From: XN24 sp964462675
Lineage (GTDB): Bacteria > Pseudomonadota > Gammaproteobacteria > Steroidobacterales > XN24
Reading direction: 5' to 3'
Length of the DNA stretch: 64,000 bases
NCBI GenBank assembly: GCA_964462675.1
Contig: CAYWYS010000001.1
Span: 145,417 to 209,416 of the forward strand
Position numbers and translations under genes: made by a program. Below, one piece after another: positions 37,348 to 48,864 of this stretch. How positions within the stretch are numbered: the first letter of the stretch is position 1; each line of letters opens with the position of its first letter. The notes beneath the pieces are model-generated. The model saw only the letters and a list, made by a program, of their open reading frames with translations. It had not been told where the DNA came from and did not search any database.

Positions 37348-37441
37348 GTCGCTTCTCCCGGTGTTGGCGCAGTGATCCGCCGTGTGGCCATGCTCGAATG
37401 CTGGCGCAGATTATAGACGCTCGGAGGCGGCTCGTCCGGCC

Positions 37442-37867
37442 TCACAGCTTCCGCAGGTACATGGCGAGCGCTTCGAATTCCGCATCGCTGAGCTTCCAGC
37501 GCGGCATGTAATAGTGAAACTCGCGGCCGTGCGGATCAATGCCTTCGCTCAGCGCACGCCGCAGCGTGGCCTCGTCATAGCCGCGCGCCTCGAGCGCTGC
37601 CCGGGTGATGGCCGGCGCGACGCCGGTCACGCCGCTGGCCTGCACGGTCAGGCCCTGGCCGCGCGCGCCATGGCAGACCGCGCAGCCGGCGCCCGCGAAG
37701 CGCAGCCAGTCCGGCCCCTGCGTGTAGGCGATGCGGCCGTCGTGGCCGGCGCCGTCTTCAAAGATGCGCTTGCCGAGCGAGGGCGCGCCGCGCTCGCAGC
37801 CGGCGGATAGCGCCAGCAGGGCGCCGGCCGTGCCGGCCAGGAGGAACCATCGCTTCAGTCGCTGCAT
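37442..37867 (-). CDS. Cytochrome c lipoprotein
   Basis: 141 residues. Lipobox near residue 20 (LSAGC), one heme site CAVCH, and a likely axial Met in YYMPRWKLSD near the C-terminus, in the usual class I order. Located in the periplasm, anchored to a membrane. No operon partner; partner unknown. Confidence 0.85.
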   Translation of the reverse strand: MQRLKRWFLLAGTAGALLALSAGCERGAPSLGKRIFEDGAGHDGRIAYTQGPDWLRFAGAGCAVCHGARGQGLTVQASGVTGVAPAITRAALEARGYDEATLRRALSEGIDPHGREFHYYMPRWKLSDAEFEALAMYLRKL

Positions 37868-37927
37868 GGCCCGCAGTCTACCGCAGCAGTTCCAGCCCCG
37901 CGGCTGTCGGGCCTGTATGATTCGCGC

Positions 37928-38359
37928 ATGGCCCACGATCCTCGACTTGCGCTGGCGGTGCGCGCCGTAATGGTCACCATGTTGCTGCTGACCGGCGCCT
38001 TCATGCTGGGCCTGGCCAGCGGGCTCGTGTCACCCAGCGTGGATGCAGTGCGCACGCCGGGCTGGCTGGTTGGCATCGGCGGTGTCGTATTCCTGCTGGC
38101 GGGTGTCGCCATCGTGTTCCAGCACCGCCCCGCGGTGGGCTGGCTGGCGGCGATGGTCATGCTCGGCTGCGCCGCCGCCGCCGGGCTCTGGATCGCATTG
38201 TTTGCCGATCCCGCCGATATCAGCGGCGGCGTGCCGTTGATCTCGGATGCCGCCAATGCGCGCCTCGGCCGGCTGGTTTTCGGCTTCGGGGGACTGGTAT
38301 CCCTGGCGCTGCTCGCCTGGGGATTGTGGCTGGGCCCGGGCCAGCAGCGGATCGATTGA
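37928..38359 (+). CDS. Integral membrane protein of unknown function
   Basis: 143 residues with four probable helices and few charged residues between them. Not recognised. It is divergent from the cytochrome c lipoprotein gene and 85 bp upstream of oppA. Confidence 0.65.
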   Translation: MAHDPRLALAVRAVMVTMLLLTGAFMLGLASGLVSPSVDAVRTPGWLVGIGGVVFLLAGVAIVFQHRPAVGWLAAMVMLGCAAAAGLWIALFADPADISGGVPLISDAANARLGRLVFGFGGLVSLALLAWGLWLGPGQQRID

Positions 38360-38444
38360 CGGCCCGGGGCCGGCGTCGGCCGCCTGGGCGCCAGTGCTTA
38401 GCCGGTCCGGTTGCTCTGTGATACTGTCTCGCGCTGCGCACTCC

Positions 38445-40109
38445 ATGACACCGAGCCTGATGACCCGTTGCCGATGGATCTTTCCCCTGTTCGTGCTGAT
38501 GTCGTTTGCCGCCGGCTGCGGCAACGCGGGATCGCGCAGCGAGCTGCGGGCGGTGGTGCCGGTCGGCGGCGCGACCGGCAACGAACTCGCCGCGCGCCAG
38601 GTCCTGCGGCGGGGCAACGGCGCTGAGCCGCAGTCGCTCGATCCGCACAAGAGCGAGGGCGTGCCGGAATCCAACCTGCAGCGCGACCTCTACGAGGGCC
38701 TGACGATCGAGGCGCCGGACGGCAGCGTGGCACCGGGTGCCGCCCACGCCTGGGACATCAGCGACGACGGGCTGGTCTACGTGTTCCACATGCGCGAGAA
38801 CGGCCGCTGGTCGAACGGCGATCCGGTCACCGCGCACGATTTCGTATATGGCTTGCGCCGCTCGGTGGATCCGAAGACGCTGTCGAATTACAGCATCATG
38901 CTCCGGCCGATCCTCAATGCCGAGGCCGTCATCGCGGGCGAGCTTCCGCCGGAAAGCCTGGGCGTGCGCGCGCTCGACGACCTCACGCTGGAGGTTCGGC
39001 TGTCCGGCCCGACGCCGTATTTCCTCGGGGTGCTGAACCATTCCGCGAGCTATCCCGTCCACCGTCCGACGGTCGAGCAGTACGGCGATCGCTGGGCCCG
39101 CCCCGGTCGGCTCGTGTCCAACGGCGCGTTCCGCCTGCGTGACTGGGTCATGCAGGCGCACATCGTGCTCGAGCGCAACGAGCACTACTGGGACAATGAC
39201 AACACCAAGCTCGACGAAGTCTGGCACTACCCGACCGAGAACCTGTCCAGCGAGCTGCAGAGCTACCGTGCGAACGCGCTCGACATGACCTATGACCTGC
39301 CGTTCCGGCAGCTCGCCTGGATTCGCGCCAACCTGGCCGACGAGCTCGTCATCGCCGAGTATCTCGGCGTCTACTATTACGGGCTCAACGTGACGCGCGA
39401 GCCCTTGCAGGACAATCCCAAGCTGCGCCGCGCGCTGAACCTGGCGATCGACCGCGACATCCTCACGGCCCAGGTGACCACGGCTGGCGAGATCCCGGCC
39501 TACGGCTTTGTGCCGGGCGTCGCCAACTACCGGCGGTTCGTGCCCGAGTATGCAGGCTGGACGCAGGCGGAGCGCGCGGCCGAGGCGCGCCGGCTGTATG
39601 CCGAGGCCGGCTATTCGCCCGAGCGGCCGCTGCGACTGCAGATCCTCTACAACACGCACGAGAACCACCGCACCATCGCCGTTGCAATCTCCTCGATGTG
39701 GAAGGAGACGCTCGGCATCGACACCGAGCTGGTCAACGAGGAGTGGAAGGTGTACCTCGAGACGCGGCGCACCAAGCAGAGCACGCAGGTCTACCGCGCC
39801 GGCTGGATCGGCGATTACAACGACGCCTACAACTTCCTCGAGATCATGCATTCGGAGAGCGGGCTGAACGATTCCGGCTGGGGCAACGCGCGCTACGACG
39901 AGCTGCTCGCGCTTGCGGCCCGGGAGCGCGACCTGGCGCGCCGCGCCGACTACCTGCACGAGGCCGAGCAGATCCTGCTGGAGGAGACGCCGGTGATCCC
40001 GGTGTACTTCTACGTGACCAAGCGGCTGGTGAAACCATGGGTCGGCGGCTACCAGTCGAACATCATGGATCACATCTACTCCAAAGACCTGTATATCCTG
40101 AAGCACTGA
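38445..40109 (+). CDS. oppA: Peptide ABC transporter substrate-binding lipoprotein
   Basis: 554 residues. Lipobox FAAGC, then the SBP type 5 fold: AEPQSLDPHKSEGVPESN, the WSNGDPVTAHDFVYGLRR signature and the C-terminal PVIPVYFY segment. Binds peptides in the periplasm for OppBCDF. A second ATG at 38460 would also give a good signal peptide. First gene of the opp operon. Confidence 0.94.
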   Translation: MTPSLMTRCRWIFPLFVLMSFAAGCGNAGSRSELRAVVPVGGATGNELAARQVLRRGNGAEPQSLDPHKSEGVPESNLQRDLYEGLTIEAPDGSVAPGAAHAWDISDDGLVYVFHMRENGRWSNGDPVTAHDFVYGLRRSVDPKTLSNYSIMLRPILNAEAVIAGELPPESLGVRALDDLTLEVRLSGPTPYFLGVLNHSASYPVHRPTVEQYGDRWARPGRLVSNGAFRLRDWVMQAHIVLERNEHYWDNDNTKLDEVWHYPTENLSSELQSYRANALDMTYDLPFRQLAWIRANLADELVIAEYLGVYYYGLNVTREPLQDNPKLRRALNLAIDRDILTAQVTTAGEIPAYGFVPGVANYRRFVPEYAGWTQAERAAEARRLYAEAGYSPERPLRLQILYNTHENHRTIAVAISSMWKETLGIDTELVNEEWKVYLETRRTKQSTQVYRAGWIGDYNDAYNFLEIMHSESGLNDSGWGNARYDELLALAARERDLARRADYLHEAEQILLEETPVIPVYFYVTKRLVKPWVGGYQSNIMDHIYSKDLYILKH

Positions 40110-40152
40110 ATGGGACGGCCACGATGAGCATCGAGCACGACGAGGACCGGAC

Positions 40153-41076
40153 TTGCTGCGCTACTCGCTGACCCGCTTTTTGGGCGCCATCCCGACGCTG
40201 CTGATCCTGATCACGGTGGCGTTCTTCATGATCCGCGCGGCGCCGGGCGGACCGTTCGATGCCGAGAAGCAGCTGCCGGCCGAGATCGAGGCGAACCTGC
40301 GCGCCGCCTACCACCTCGACGAGCCGCTGCTCCGGCAGTTCGGCCGCTATGTCTGGAACCTGGCGCGCGGCGACTTCGGGCCGTCGTTCCAGTACAAGGA
40401 TTACAGCGTCACCGAGCTGATCGCGGCGGGCTTTCCCGTGTCGCTGCGGCTCGGCGGCTTCGCGATGCTGCTGGCCTTGCTGCTCGGCGTGACGGCCGGC
40501 ACGATCGCGGCCTTGCGCCAGAACTCGCGCACGGACCATGCCGTCATGGCGGTCTCCATGACCGGCATCTCGATCCCGAACTTCGTCATGGCGCCGCTGC
40601 TGATCCTGTTCTTTGCCGTCTATCTCGGCTGGCTGCCGGCCGGCGGCATCGGCGACGGCAGCCTGCGTTACATGATCCTGCCGGTAATCTCGCTGGCGTT
40701 GCCGCAGGTGGCCTACATCTCGCGCCTCACCCGCGGCAGCATGATCGAGGTGCTCAGGAGCAATTTCGTGCGTACCGCGCGCGCGCAGGGCCTGCCGGAG
40801 CACACGGTGGTGCTGCGCCACGCGCTCAAGCCGGCGCTGCTGCCGGTCGTGTCCTACCTCGGGCCGGCGACCGCGGCGGTCATCACCGGCTCGGTCGTAA
40901 TCGAGCAGATCTTCGGCGTGCCCGGGCTCGGGCGATACTTCGTGCAGGGCGCGCTGAACCGCGACTACACGCTGGTCATGGGCGTCGTGGTGTTCTACGG
41001 CGCGCTGATCATCCTGTTCAACCTGTTCGTCGACCTGGTCTATGCATGGCTCGACCCGAAGGTGAAGTACGCATGA
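40153..41076 (+). CDS. oppB: Peptide ABC transporter permease
   Basis: 307 residues, six helices, BPD permease. N-terminal RFLGAIPTLLILITVAFFMIR and the EAA-like loop ARAQGLPEHTVVLRHALKPALLP. TTG start at 40153. 43 bp after oppA; oppC begins inside its stop. Confidence 0.95.
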   Translation: MLRYSLTRFLGAIPTLLILITVAFFMIRAAPGGPFDAEKQLPAEIEANLRAAYHLDEPLLRQFGRYVWNLARGDFGPSFQYKDYSVTELIAAGFPVSLRLGGFAMLLALLLGVTAGTIAALRQNSRTDHAVMAVSMTGISIPNFVMAPLLILFFAVYLGWLPAGGIGDGSLRYMILPVISLALPQVAYISRLTRGSMIEVLRSNFVRTARAQGLPEHTVVLRHALKPALLPVVSYLGPATAAVITGSVVIEQIFGVPGLGRYFVQGALNRDYTLVMGVVVFYGALIILFNLFVDLVYAWLDPKVKYA

Positions 41077-41980
41077 GCCGGGATGCGCCGGGCCTTGCCG
41101 CGCCGCGCGCGTCGACCGGCATCGAGCCGGTCAAGGGCCGCAGCCTGTGGATCGATGCTTGGAACGTGCTCAAGCGCAACCGCGCGGCGATCGTCGCCGC
41201 GGCGCTGATCCTCACGATGGCGGTGCTGGTCATCGTCGGCCCGTGGCTCTCGCCGTGGGACTATGCGCAGACCGACTGGGAGAACACCTCGATTGGCCCC
41301 GACTGGCAGAGTCGCCACATCTTCGGCACGGACGCGCTCGGCCGCGACCTGTTCGTCCGCACGCTGTACGGCGGGCGCATCTCGCTGCTGATCGGCGTCG
41401 TCGCGACGCTCGTGAGCCTGCTGATCGGCATCAGCTGGGGCGCCACGGCCGGCTATCTGGGCGGCCGCGTCGACCACGTCATGATGCGCATCGTCGACAT
41501 TCTCTACGCGATGCCGTTCATGTTCTTCGTCATCCTGCTGATGGTGTTCTTCGGCCGCAACATCATCCTGATCTTCGTCGCGATCGGCGCGATCAACTGG
41601 CTCGACATGGCGCGCATCGTGCGCGGCCAGACGCTGTCGCTGAAGCACAAGGAGTTCGTCGAGGCGGCCGAGGCGCAGGGCGTTTCCACCTTCAACATCA
41701 TCCGACGCCACATCGTGCCCAACCTGCTCGGCGTGGTGGTGGTGTACGTCACGCTCACCATCCCGCAGGTGATCCTGGTCGAGAGTTTCTTGAGCTTCCT
41801 CGGCCTCGGCGTGCAGGAGCCGATGACCTCCTGGGGCGCGCTGGTCAACGAGGGCGCGCAGGAGATGGGCACCGCGCCGTGGATGCTGGTGTTCCCGGCG
41901 GTGTTCCTCGCGCTGACGCTGTTCTGCTTCAACTTCGTCGGCGACGGGCTGCGCGACGCGCTGGATCCGAAGGACCGCTG

Positions 41981-41981
<1 letters not shown>
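41073..41981 (+). CDS. oppC: Peptide ABC transporter permease
   Basis: 302 residues. DALGRDLFVRTLYGGRISL and the EAA loop EAAEAQGVSTFNIIRRHIVPN are typical of OppC. ATG overlaps the oppB stop (ATGA); the frame extends a little upstream but only inside oppB. Confidence 0.95.
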
Positions 41982-43825
<1,844 letters not shown>

Positions 43826-43828
43826 TCG

Positions 43829-44470
43829 ATGACGCCCAAGACGTGTTTGCTGATGTTCGCGGTGGCCGTGGTGCTGGCGGGTCCCGCAACGGCGATGGCG
43901 GCGGGACCCAGGATGGAATTCACGCCGTTTGCGGCCTACCGCATCAGCGGGGACCTGACAGACGGCGACGTGGAGGACGGCACGACGCGCACCGGCGTCG
44001 ACGATGGCTCCGGCTGGGGCGCGGAGTTCGCCCTGTACCGCGATGCAGAAAGCTACTACCAGGTGTTCTACAGCCGGCGCAATGCTGACCTGCAGACCCC
44101 CGACGTAGCGCTGCGCGGCACCGATGTCCGCATCGAGTACTTCCATTTCGGCGGCACCTTGCTGTTTCCCCAGCGCGGCGGCTACGCCAGCTACTTCTCC
44201 CTGACGATCGGGCTGACGCGGCTCGAGGCGAGCGCGTCCGAGTACGGCACCGAGAACAAGTTCTCGGCCAGCATCGGCGGCGGCTTCCGGATACCGTTCA
44301 CGGAGCGGCTTTCCGCCACGCTCGGCGTGCGCGGTTACTCGACTTTCGTCAGCAGCGACAGCGATCTCGTCTGCATCAGTGCCGAGGGCCAGGGCGGCTG
44401 CCTGCTGAGGTCCTCGGGCAGGATCTTCTGGGAGGCCGAAGCGCTGGCGGGGCTGACGTTCCGATTCTAG
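43829..44470 (+). CDS. Outer-membrane beta-barrel protein
   Basis: 213 residues. Signal peptide (about 1-24), then alternating strands rich in aromatic residues (EFTPFAAYRISG, SYFSLTIGLTRLE) and a C-terminal Phe (LTFRF), the usual beta-signal. Specific function unknown. It follows the oppDF gene by 3 bp and may be in its operon. Confidence 0.8.
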   Translation: MTPKTCLLMFAVAVVLAGPATAMAAGPRMEFTPFAAYRISGDLTDGDVEDGTTRTGVDDGSGWGAEFALYRDAESYYQVFYSRRNADLQTPDVALRGTDVRIEYFHFGGTLLFPQRGGYASYFSLTIGLTRLEASASEYGTENKFSASIGGGFRIPFTERLSATLGVRGYSTFVSSDSDLVCISAEGQGGCLLRSSGRIFWEAEALAGLTFRF

Positions 44471-44596
44471 CGGCTCACGCAGGCACCGGACCTGTCGCGG
44501 CGAGGATGGCACGGCGGTTTTGCCCGTCTATACTTCCGCGCATCCTCTTCGTGGTGGCAGGACGGTCGGCCGGGACGCAGTCGATTGGAGGGTCAC

Positions 44597-45082
44597 ATGG
44601 GCATCAAGGCGCCTGGAATAGTGGCGATGTTGACGATTGCCGCGGCGATCCCTGACGCGGTGCTTGCGCAGGAGCCTGAAGATCCGGCCGTGGACCACGG
44701 CCGCTACATGGTCCGGATCGCCGGCTGCAACGACTGCCATACCGCTGGCTATGGATGGTCCGGTGGCGAGGTCCCGGAGTCCGAGTGGCTCAAGGGCGAC
44801 AGCCTCGGCTGGCGAGGTCCGTGGGGCACGACCTATGCCGGCAACCTGCGGCTGCTGGCTGCCGGCATCTCCGAGGAACAGTGGCTGAAGCTGGCGCGCA
44901 GCGCGAAGTACCGTCCGCCGATGCCGTGGATTGCGCTCCGGGACATGAGCGACGACGACCTCGTGGCGATCTACCGCCTGCTGCGCCATCTCGGCCCGGC
45001 CGGCGAGCCCGTCCCGGCCTGGGTGGCGCCGGACCAGGAGCCGCAGGGCCCGTACGTGCAGTTCCCGGCGCCGCCGCAGTGA
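44597..45082 (+). CDS. Periplasmic cytochrome c
   Basis: 161 residues. Signal peptide (about 1-25), then YMVRIAGCNDCHTAGY with the heme site CNDCH, and a possible Met ligand in YRPPMPWIALRDMSDDDL. The last part resembles the cytochrome subunits of dehydrogenases. ATG has GGAGGG upstream. The ICMT-like gene begins 4 bp after the stop. Confidence 0.87.
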   Translation: MGIKAPGIVAMLTIAAAIPDAVLAQEPEDPAVDHGRYMVRIAGCNDCHTAGYGWSGGEVPESEWLKGDSLGWRGPWGTTYAGNLRLLAAGISEEQWLKLARSAKYRPPMPWIALRDMSDDDLVAIYRLLRHLGPAGEPVPAWVAPDQEPQGPYVQFPAPPQ

Positions 45083-45086
45083 GACC

Positions 45087-45548
45087 GTGCGCGCGCTCGA
45101 GCTGAAAGTCCCGCCCGTCGCGCAGTTCCTGGTCGCCGCCGCGGCGATGGGGCTGCTCGTGCGGGTCGTGCCCGTGGGCGCGTACAACTTCCCGGGCCAG
45201 TTGCTGGCAGCCAGCGTGATCCTGCTGCTCGCGGGGCTGGTCGGCATGGCCGGGGTGCGCGCCTTTGCGGCCGCCGGCACGACGGTCAACCCGCTGCGCC
45301 CCGAGGCCGCCGCCCGGCTCGTCACGGGCGGCATCTACCGGCGCTCGCGCAACCCGATGTACCTGGCGCTGTTGCTGGCGCTGCTCGCCTGGGGGACATG
45401 GCTGGGCAGCCTGCCGGGCCTGCTGGTGATTGCCGTGTTCGTGCTGGTGATGAACCGCCTGCAGATCGAGCCCGAGGAACGGGCGCTGGAGAGTCTGTTC
45501 GGCGAGAACTACCAGGCCTACAAGCAGCAGGTGCGGCGCTGGCTCTGA
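45087..45548 (+). CDS. Isoprenylcysteine carboxyl methyltransferase-like membrane protein
   Basis: 153 residues, four helices. The C-terminal RNPMYLALLLALLAWG and EPEERALESLFGENYQAYKQQVRRWL match the ICMT/PEMT family signature. The bacterial substrate is unknown. GTG start. It is four bp downstream of a cytochrome c gene. Confidence 0.85.
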   Translation: MRALELKVPPVAQFLVAAAAMGLLVRVVPVGAYNFPGQLLAASVILLLAGLVGMAGVRAFAAAGTTVNPLRPEAAARLVTGGIYRRSRNPMYLALLLALLAWGTWLGSLPGLLVIAVFVLVMNRLQIEPEERALESLFGENYQAYKQQVRRWL

Positions 45549-45573
45549 GGCGCGCGCCAGCCCGCGAGCCCGC

Positions 45574-46185
45574 CTAGCGCCGGAACAGGAACTCCTGCAT
45601 GCCGTTCCTGAGCAACATGACGCGGTCCACGCGGTAGCCCGGCATGCAGCGCGACAAATCGTCGGGCGTGTAGCGGTGCGCCGGCCGGTCCTCGGCCGTC
45701 AGTCGGGAGAGGCTCAGCTGCTGACCATCGGCCGGCACAATCCGCCCGGGTTTCGCGGCAATGCTCGGGGTGGAGTAGGCGATCAGCGCGTGGACCAGCG
45801 AGCCTTCCACGAGCCGGCCCGCAATCTCGGCCATCAGGGCCGCGAGGACCGGCCGCTCGAGGTAGTTCAGCAGGTCCCAGCACAGCACGACGTGGGTGGC
45901 CTCCGCGCGGCGTGGCGGCAGCGCCGCAAGGACTGCCTGCCCCAGCGTCTCGGCGTCCTTGATGGCGTTCAGTGTGGCGATGGCCTCGGCAAGCGAGGCG
46001 ATGTCGAGCCGGCACCGGAAGCGACCGAAGGCGGCGACCGTCTCCGGGCGCGCCGGGCCGAGGTCCAGCACGACCCGGCGCGCATCGTCGTTCATCTGCT
46101 CCAGGAGACGATGGAACAGCGGCGCATTGACCACCGCGGCCTCGGGCGGATCCCGCGCCACGTTCCGGCCCAGTGCCCCGGTCAC
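45574..46185 (-). CDS. Degenerate SAM-methyltransferase-like protein next to bactofilin
   Basis: 203 residues. It has the general layout of a class I methyltransferase: VVLDLGPARPETVAAFGRF at the usual motif I place and VVLCWDLLNYLERPVLAAL at motif IV. The glycine-rich loop is weak, so activity is uncertain. The GTG at 46185 is chosen; an earlier start would overlap bactofilin. It lies 46 bp after bactofilin on the same strand, and a perfect hairpin covers its start. Confidence 0.65.
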   Translation of the reverse strand: MTGALGRNVARDPPEAAVVNAPLFHRLLEQMNDDARRVVLDLGPARPETVAAFGRFRCRLDIASLAEAIATLNAIKDAETLGQAVLAALPPRRAEATHVVLCWDLLNYLERPVLAALMAEIAGRLVEGSLVHALIAYSTPSIAAKPGRIVPADGQQLSLSRLTAEDRPAHRYTPDDLSRCMPGYRVDRVMLLRNGMQEFLFRR

Positions 46186-46206
46186 CTCAGCCCACGCGGG
46201 CTGAGG
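46185..46206 (-). promoter_or_regulatory. Hairpin over the start of the methyltransferase-like gene
   Basis: Perfect 9-bp stem (46185-46193 with 46198-46206) and 4-base loop. It includes the GAGG before the GTG and the first base of that codon, so it could hide the ribosome site. Confidence 0.4.
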
Positions 46207-46231
46207 TGCATTCGCAGGCCGCCGCCAGGGC

Positions 46232-46840
46232 TCAACCCGCGGCTCCGCTCCTCGGCGCCGGCCCGACCCCGCTCCTGGGGCCGGCGGTGTCCCCGGCGCT
46301 CGCCCTCGGTGCCGCCGGCGGTGCGGACGGCGGCGTCGGTGCAGTCTTGGCCGTGCCCGCGCCGCGGTTCTTGCCGAGCGCGGCCTCGACTTGCGCGGAG
46401 TCCATCTCGATCGAGCCCTTGAAGCTGGCGCCTTCCTCGATGCTGACACGCGGCGAGGTGATATTGCCGCGCACCTGCGCCGACTTGCGGATCACGACAC
46501 GCTCCGCGCCGAAAAGGTCGCCCTCGACGAGGCCTTCGACGTTGATTTCCTTGGCGTAAACATTGGCCTTGACCTTGCCCTGGCTGCCGATCGTCAGGCT
46601 GTTGTTCCTGAGCTGGACCGTGCCGTTGACCTCGCCCTCGATCAGCAGGTCTTCCTGCCCGCGCAGGTCGCCGTCGAGGTGAATCGACGGCCCGATGATG
46701 GCCGCATCGCGGCGTCCCGCGGGGGCCGCGGCGGCGCGCGGCCGGGGCTCGAGCGGCGCTGTGGTGTCGTGGCGGCTCAGTTCCTGGGTCAGCGCGTCGC
46801 CGGAGTGGTCCGGGGCGCCTTTCTTGCCAAATTCGAACAT
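46232..46840 (-). CDS. Bactofilin
   Basis: 202 residues. The bactofilin core (about 48-155) is a beta-helix with hydrophobic periodicity: GPSIHLDGDLRGQEDLLIEGEVNGTV, LTIGSQGKVKANVYAKEINVEG and so on. The N- and C-terminal tails are Ala/Pro-rich and disordered. Bactofilins polymerise without nucleotide and organise cell-wall or envelope sites. ATG with AGGAG upstream; a run of ten C lies 45 bp before it. Confidence 0.92.
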   Translation of the reverse strand: MFEFGKKGAPDHSGDALTQELSRHDTTAPLEPRPRAAAAPAGRRDAAIIGPSIHLDGDLRGQEDLLIEGEVNGTVQLRNNSLTIGSQGKVKANVYAKEINVEGLVEGDLFGAERVVIRKSAQVRGNITSPRVSIEEGASFKGSIEMDSAQVEAALGKNRGAGTAKTAPTPPSAPPAAPRASAGDTAGPRSGVGPAPRSGAAG

Positions 46841-46884
46841 CGTGCTTCTCCTGGGTATGTGAACATCCGGACCGTTGCCCTACA

Positions 46885-46894
46885 CCCCCCCCCC
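46885..46894. repeat. Homopolymer run of ten C
   Basis: Ten C on the plus strand in the 95-bp gap between ilvD and bactofilin. It is upstream of the bactofilin start, where slippage could change promoter spacing, but it may also be a sequencing uncertainty. Confidence 0.6.
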
Positions 46895-46935
46895 GGAGCG
46901 CTGTTCGCAAGCATATGCAGTTCCGGGCCAGGACA

Positions 46936-48606
46936 TCAACTCAGGACAGCCCCCTTCGAGGCGCAGCTGACCAGCCGGCCGTACTTTTCCAGCACGGTGC
47001 CCGGCCGCTCGCCGGCCCGCGGGCGCCAGGCTTCAAGGCGCCTGGCGATTTCCGCCGGGCCGACGCGCAACGTCAGTTCACGGCGGCGCGCATCGATCTC
47101 GATCTCGTCGCCATCCTCGATCGCCGCGATCGGGCCGCCGACCGCGGCCTCCGGCGCGATGTGGCCGACGACGAAGCCATGGCTGCCGCCGGAGAAACGC
47201 CCGTCCGTGATCAGCGCGACCGAGTCGCCGAGACCTCGGCCGATGATCGCGCCCGTCGGCGACAGCATTTCCGGCATGCCGGGCGCGCCCTTCGGGCCGA
47301 GATAACGGATCACGACGACGTCGCCGGCGACGATCCGGCCGGCGAGAATTGCGCTGAGCGCCTCCTGCTCGCCGCCAAACACCCGCGCGCGGCCGACGAA
47401 GCGCTCGCCTTCCTTGCCGGTGATCTTGGCGACGGCGCCGGACGGCGCCAGGTTGCCGCGCAGGATCACGAGGTGGCTGTCGGCCTTGATCGGCCGGTCG
47501 AGCGGCCGCACGACATCCTGGCCGGCCGGGTAGGGGGCGACGGTGGCGAGGTCCTCCGCCAGCGTGCGTCCGCTGACAGTCAGGCAGTCGCCATGCAGCA
47601 GCCCGGCGTCCAGCAGCATCTTCATCAGCGGCCGGATGCCGCCGATCGCGATCAACTCCGACATCAGGTACTTGCCGCTGGGCTTCAGGTCCGCGAGCAT
47701 CGGCACACGCGCGCCGACCCGCGTGAAGTCGTCGAGCTCGAGCGGCACGCCGGCCGCGTCGGCGATCGCCAGCAGGTGGAGCACGGCGTTGGTCGAGCCG
47801 CCGAGTGCGATCGTCACGGCGATCGCATTTTCGAAGGCTTCTCGGCTCAGGACGTCGGAGGGCTTGATGCCCCGGTGCAACAGCTCGAGCACGGTCGCCC
47901 CGGCGCGCCGGCAGTCCTCGGCCTTGGCGCTGCTGACGGCTTCCTGGGCCGAGCTGTTCGGCAGGCTCAGGCCAAGCGCCTCGATCGCCGAGGCCATCGT
48001 GTTGGCCGTGTACATGCCGCCGCAGGAGCCCGGCCCGGGGATTGCGGTGCGCTCGACCTCGCCGAGCTCGCTGTCGGAAACGGTGCCGCGCGCATGGCCG
48101 CCGACCGCCTCGAACACCGACACGATGTCGCGGCGCTTCGCGCCCGGGCGGATCGTGCCGCCGTAGACGAACACCGCGGGCCGGTCGAGGCGCGCCATGG
48201 CCATGACACATCCCGGCATGTTCTTGTCGCAGCCTCCGATCGCGACGAAGCCGTCGAAACCCTCGCCGGCGACCACGGTCTCGATCGAATCGGCGATGAC
48301 CTCGCGCGAGACCAGCGAGTAGCGCATCCCGGGCGTGCCCATCGAGATGCCGTCGGACACCGTGATCGTGTTGAAGATCACGGCCTTGCCGCCAGCCTTG
48401 TCAGCGCCCGCGGCTGCCTCGCGCGCCAGCTCGTTGATGTGCATATTGCACGGCGTGACCTCGGCCCAGGTCGACGCGATGCCCACCTGGGGCTTGCCGA
48501 AGTCGGCGTCGGAGAAGCCCACGGCGCGCAACATGGCGCGGCTCGGTGCGCGGGTGACGCCGTCAACGACGGGGCCGGAATGCCTGCGGGACTGCTCGTC
48601 TTTCAT
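46936..48606 (-). CDS. ilvD: Dihydroxy-acid dehydratase
   Basis: 556 residues, IlvD/Edd family. Fe-S cysteines lie in TPCNMH, GGCDKNMPG and GSCGGMYTANTM. The short form and the sequence SDGISMGTPGMRYSL fit DHAD better than Edd. Makes 2-oxoisovalerate and 2-oxo-3-methylvalerate in valine and isoleucine synthesis. It is divergent from the ilv-leu operon. Confidence 0.95.
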   Translation of the reverse strand: MKDEQSRRHSGPVVDGVTRAPSRAMLRAVGFSDADFGKPQVGIASTWAEVTPCNMHINELAREAAAGADKAGGKAVIFNTITVSDGISMGTPGMRYSLVSREVIADSIETVVAGEGFDGFVAIGGCDKNMPGCVMAMARLDRPAVFVYGGTIRPGAKRRDIVSVFEAVGGHARGTVSDSELGEVERTAIPGPGSCGGMYTANTMASAIEALGLSLPNSSAQEAVSSAKAEDCRRAGATVLELLHRGIKPSDVLSREAFENAIAVTIALGGSTNAVLHLLAIADAAGVPLELDDFTRVGARVPMLADLKPSGKYLMSELIAIGGIRPLMKMLLDAGLLHGDCLTVSGRTLAEDLATVAPYPAGQDVVRPLDRPIKADSHLVILRGNLAPSGAVAKITGKEGERFVGRARVFGGEQEALSAILAGRIVAGDVVVIRYLGPKGAPGMPEMLSPTGAIIGRGLGDSVALITDGRFSGGSHGFVVGHIAPEAAVGGPIAAIEDGDEIEIDARRRELTLRVGPAEIARRLEAWRPRAGERPGTVLEKYGRLVSCASKGAVLS

Positions 48607-48696
48607 CGCAAAAATCGTCCTTGCATATATAAGGTGTGAACTTGGGCCTCACGCGGCGCGGAACGCGACTCGATCGGCGTTATCCGAAAGAAAGTG

Positions 48697-48727
48697 TTGA
48701 CACGCCCGGAATCACCGTGCTTAGAAT
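48697..48727 (+). promoter_or_regulatory. Promoter of the ilv-leu operon
   Basis: Consensus -35 TTGACA (48697-48702) and -10 TAGAAT (48722-48727, 19-bp spacer) or TTAGAA (18-bp spacer). The leader from here to ilvC is about 290 nt. Confidence 0.6.
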
Positions 48728-48864
48728 CCGCTCAATCTGATTGCACCGCAACAAGCGTTACTTAATCAATGACCCACGGCAAGTCACATCGCAGGGCAGC
48801 AACGAGGCAACGGCCGGCCGCCGTCGCTCGTCAGCCCGAGCGCGTGCCGGTCAGTGCGATCAAC

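Noticed and set aside
40124..40171. Short 15-codon frame starting with ATG between oppA and oppB
   Set aside because: It runs out of frame into oppB, has no leader-peptide composition and no hairpin after it.
46936..48606. 6-phosphogluconate dehydratase (Edd) for the IlvD/Edd gene
   Set aside because: Length and sequence fit the short DHAD form, and the gene is next to the ilv-leu operon; no Entner-Doudoroff genes are near.
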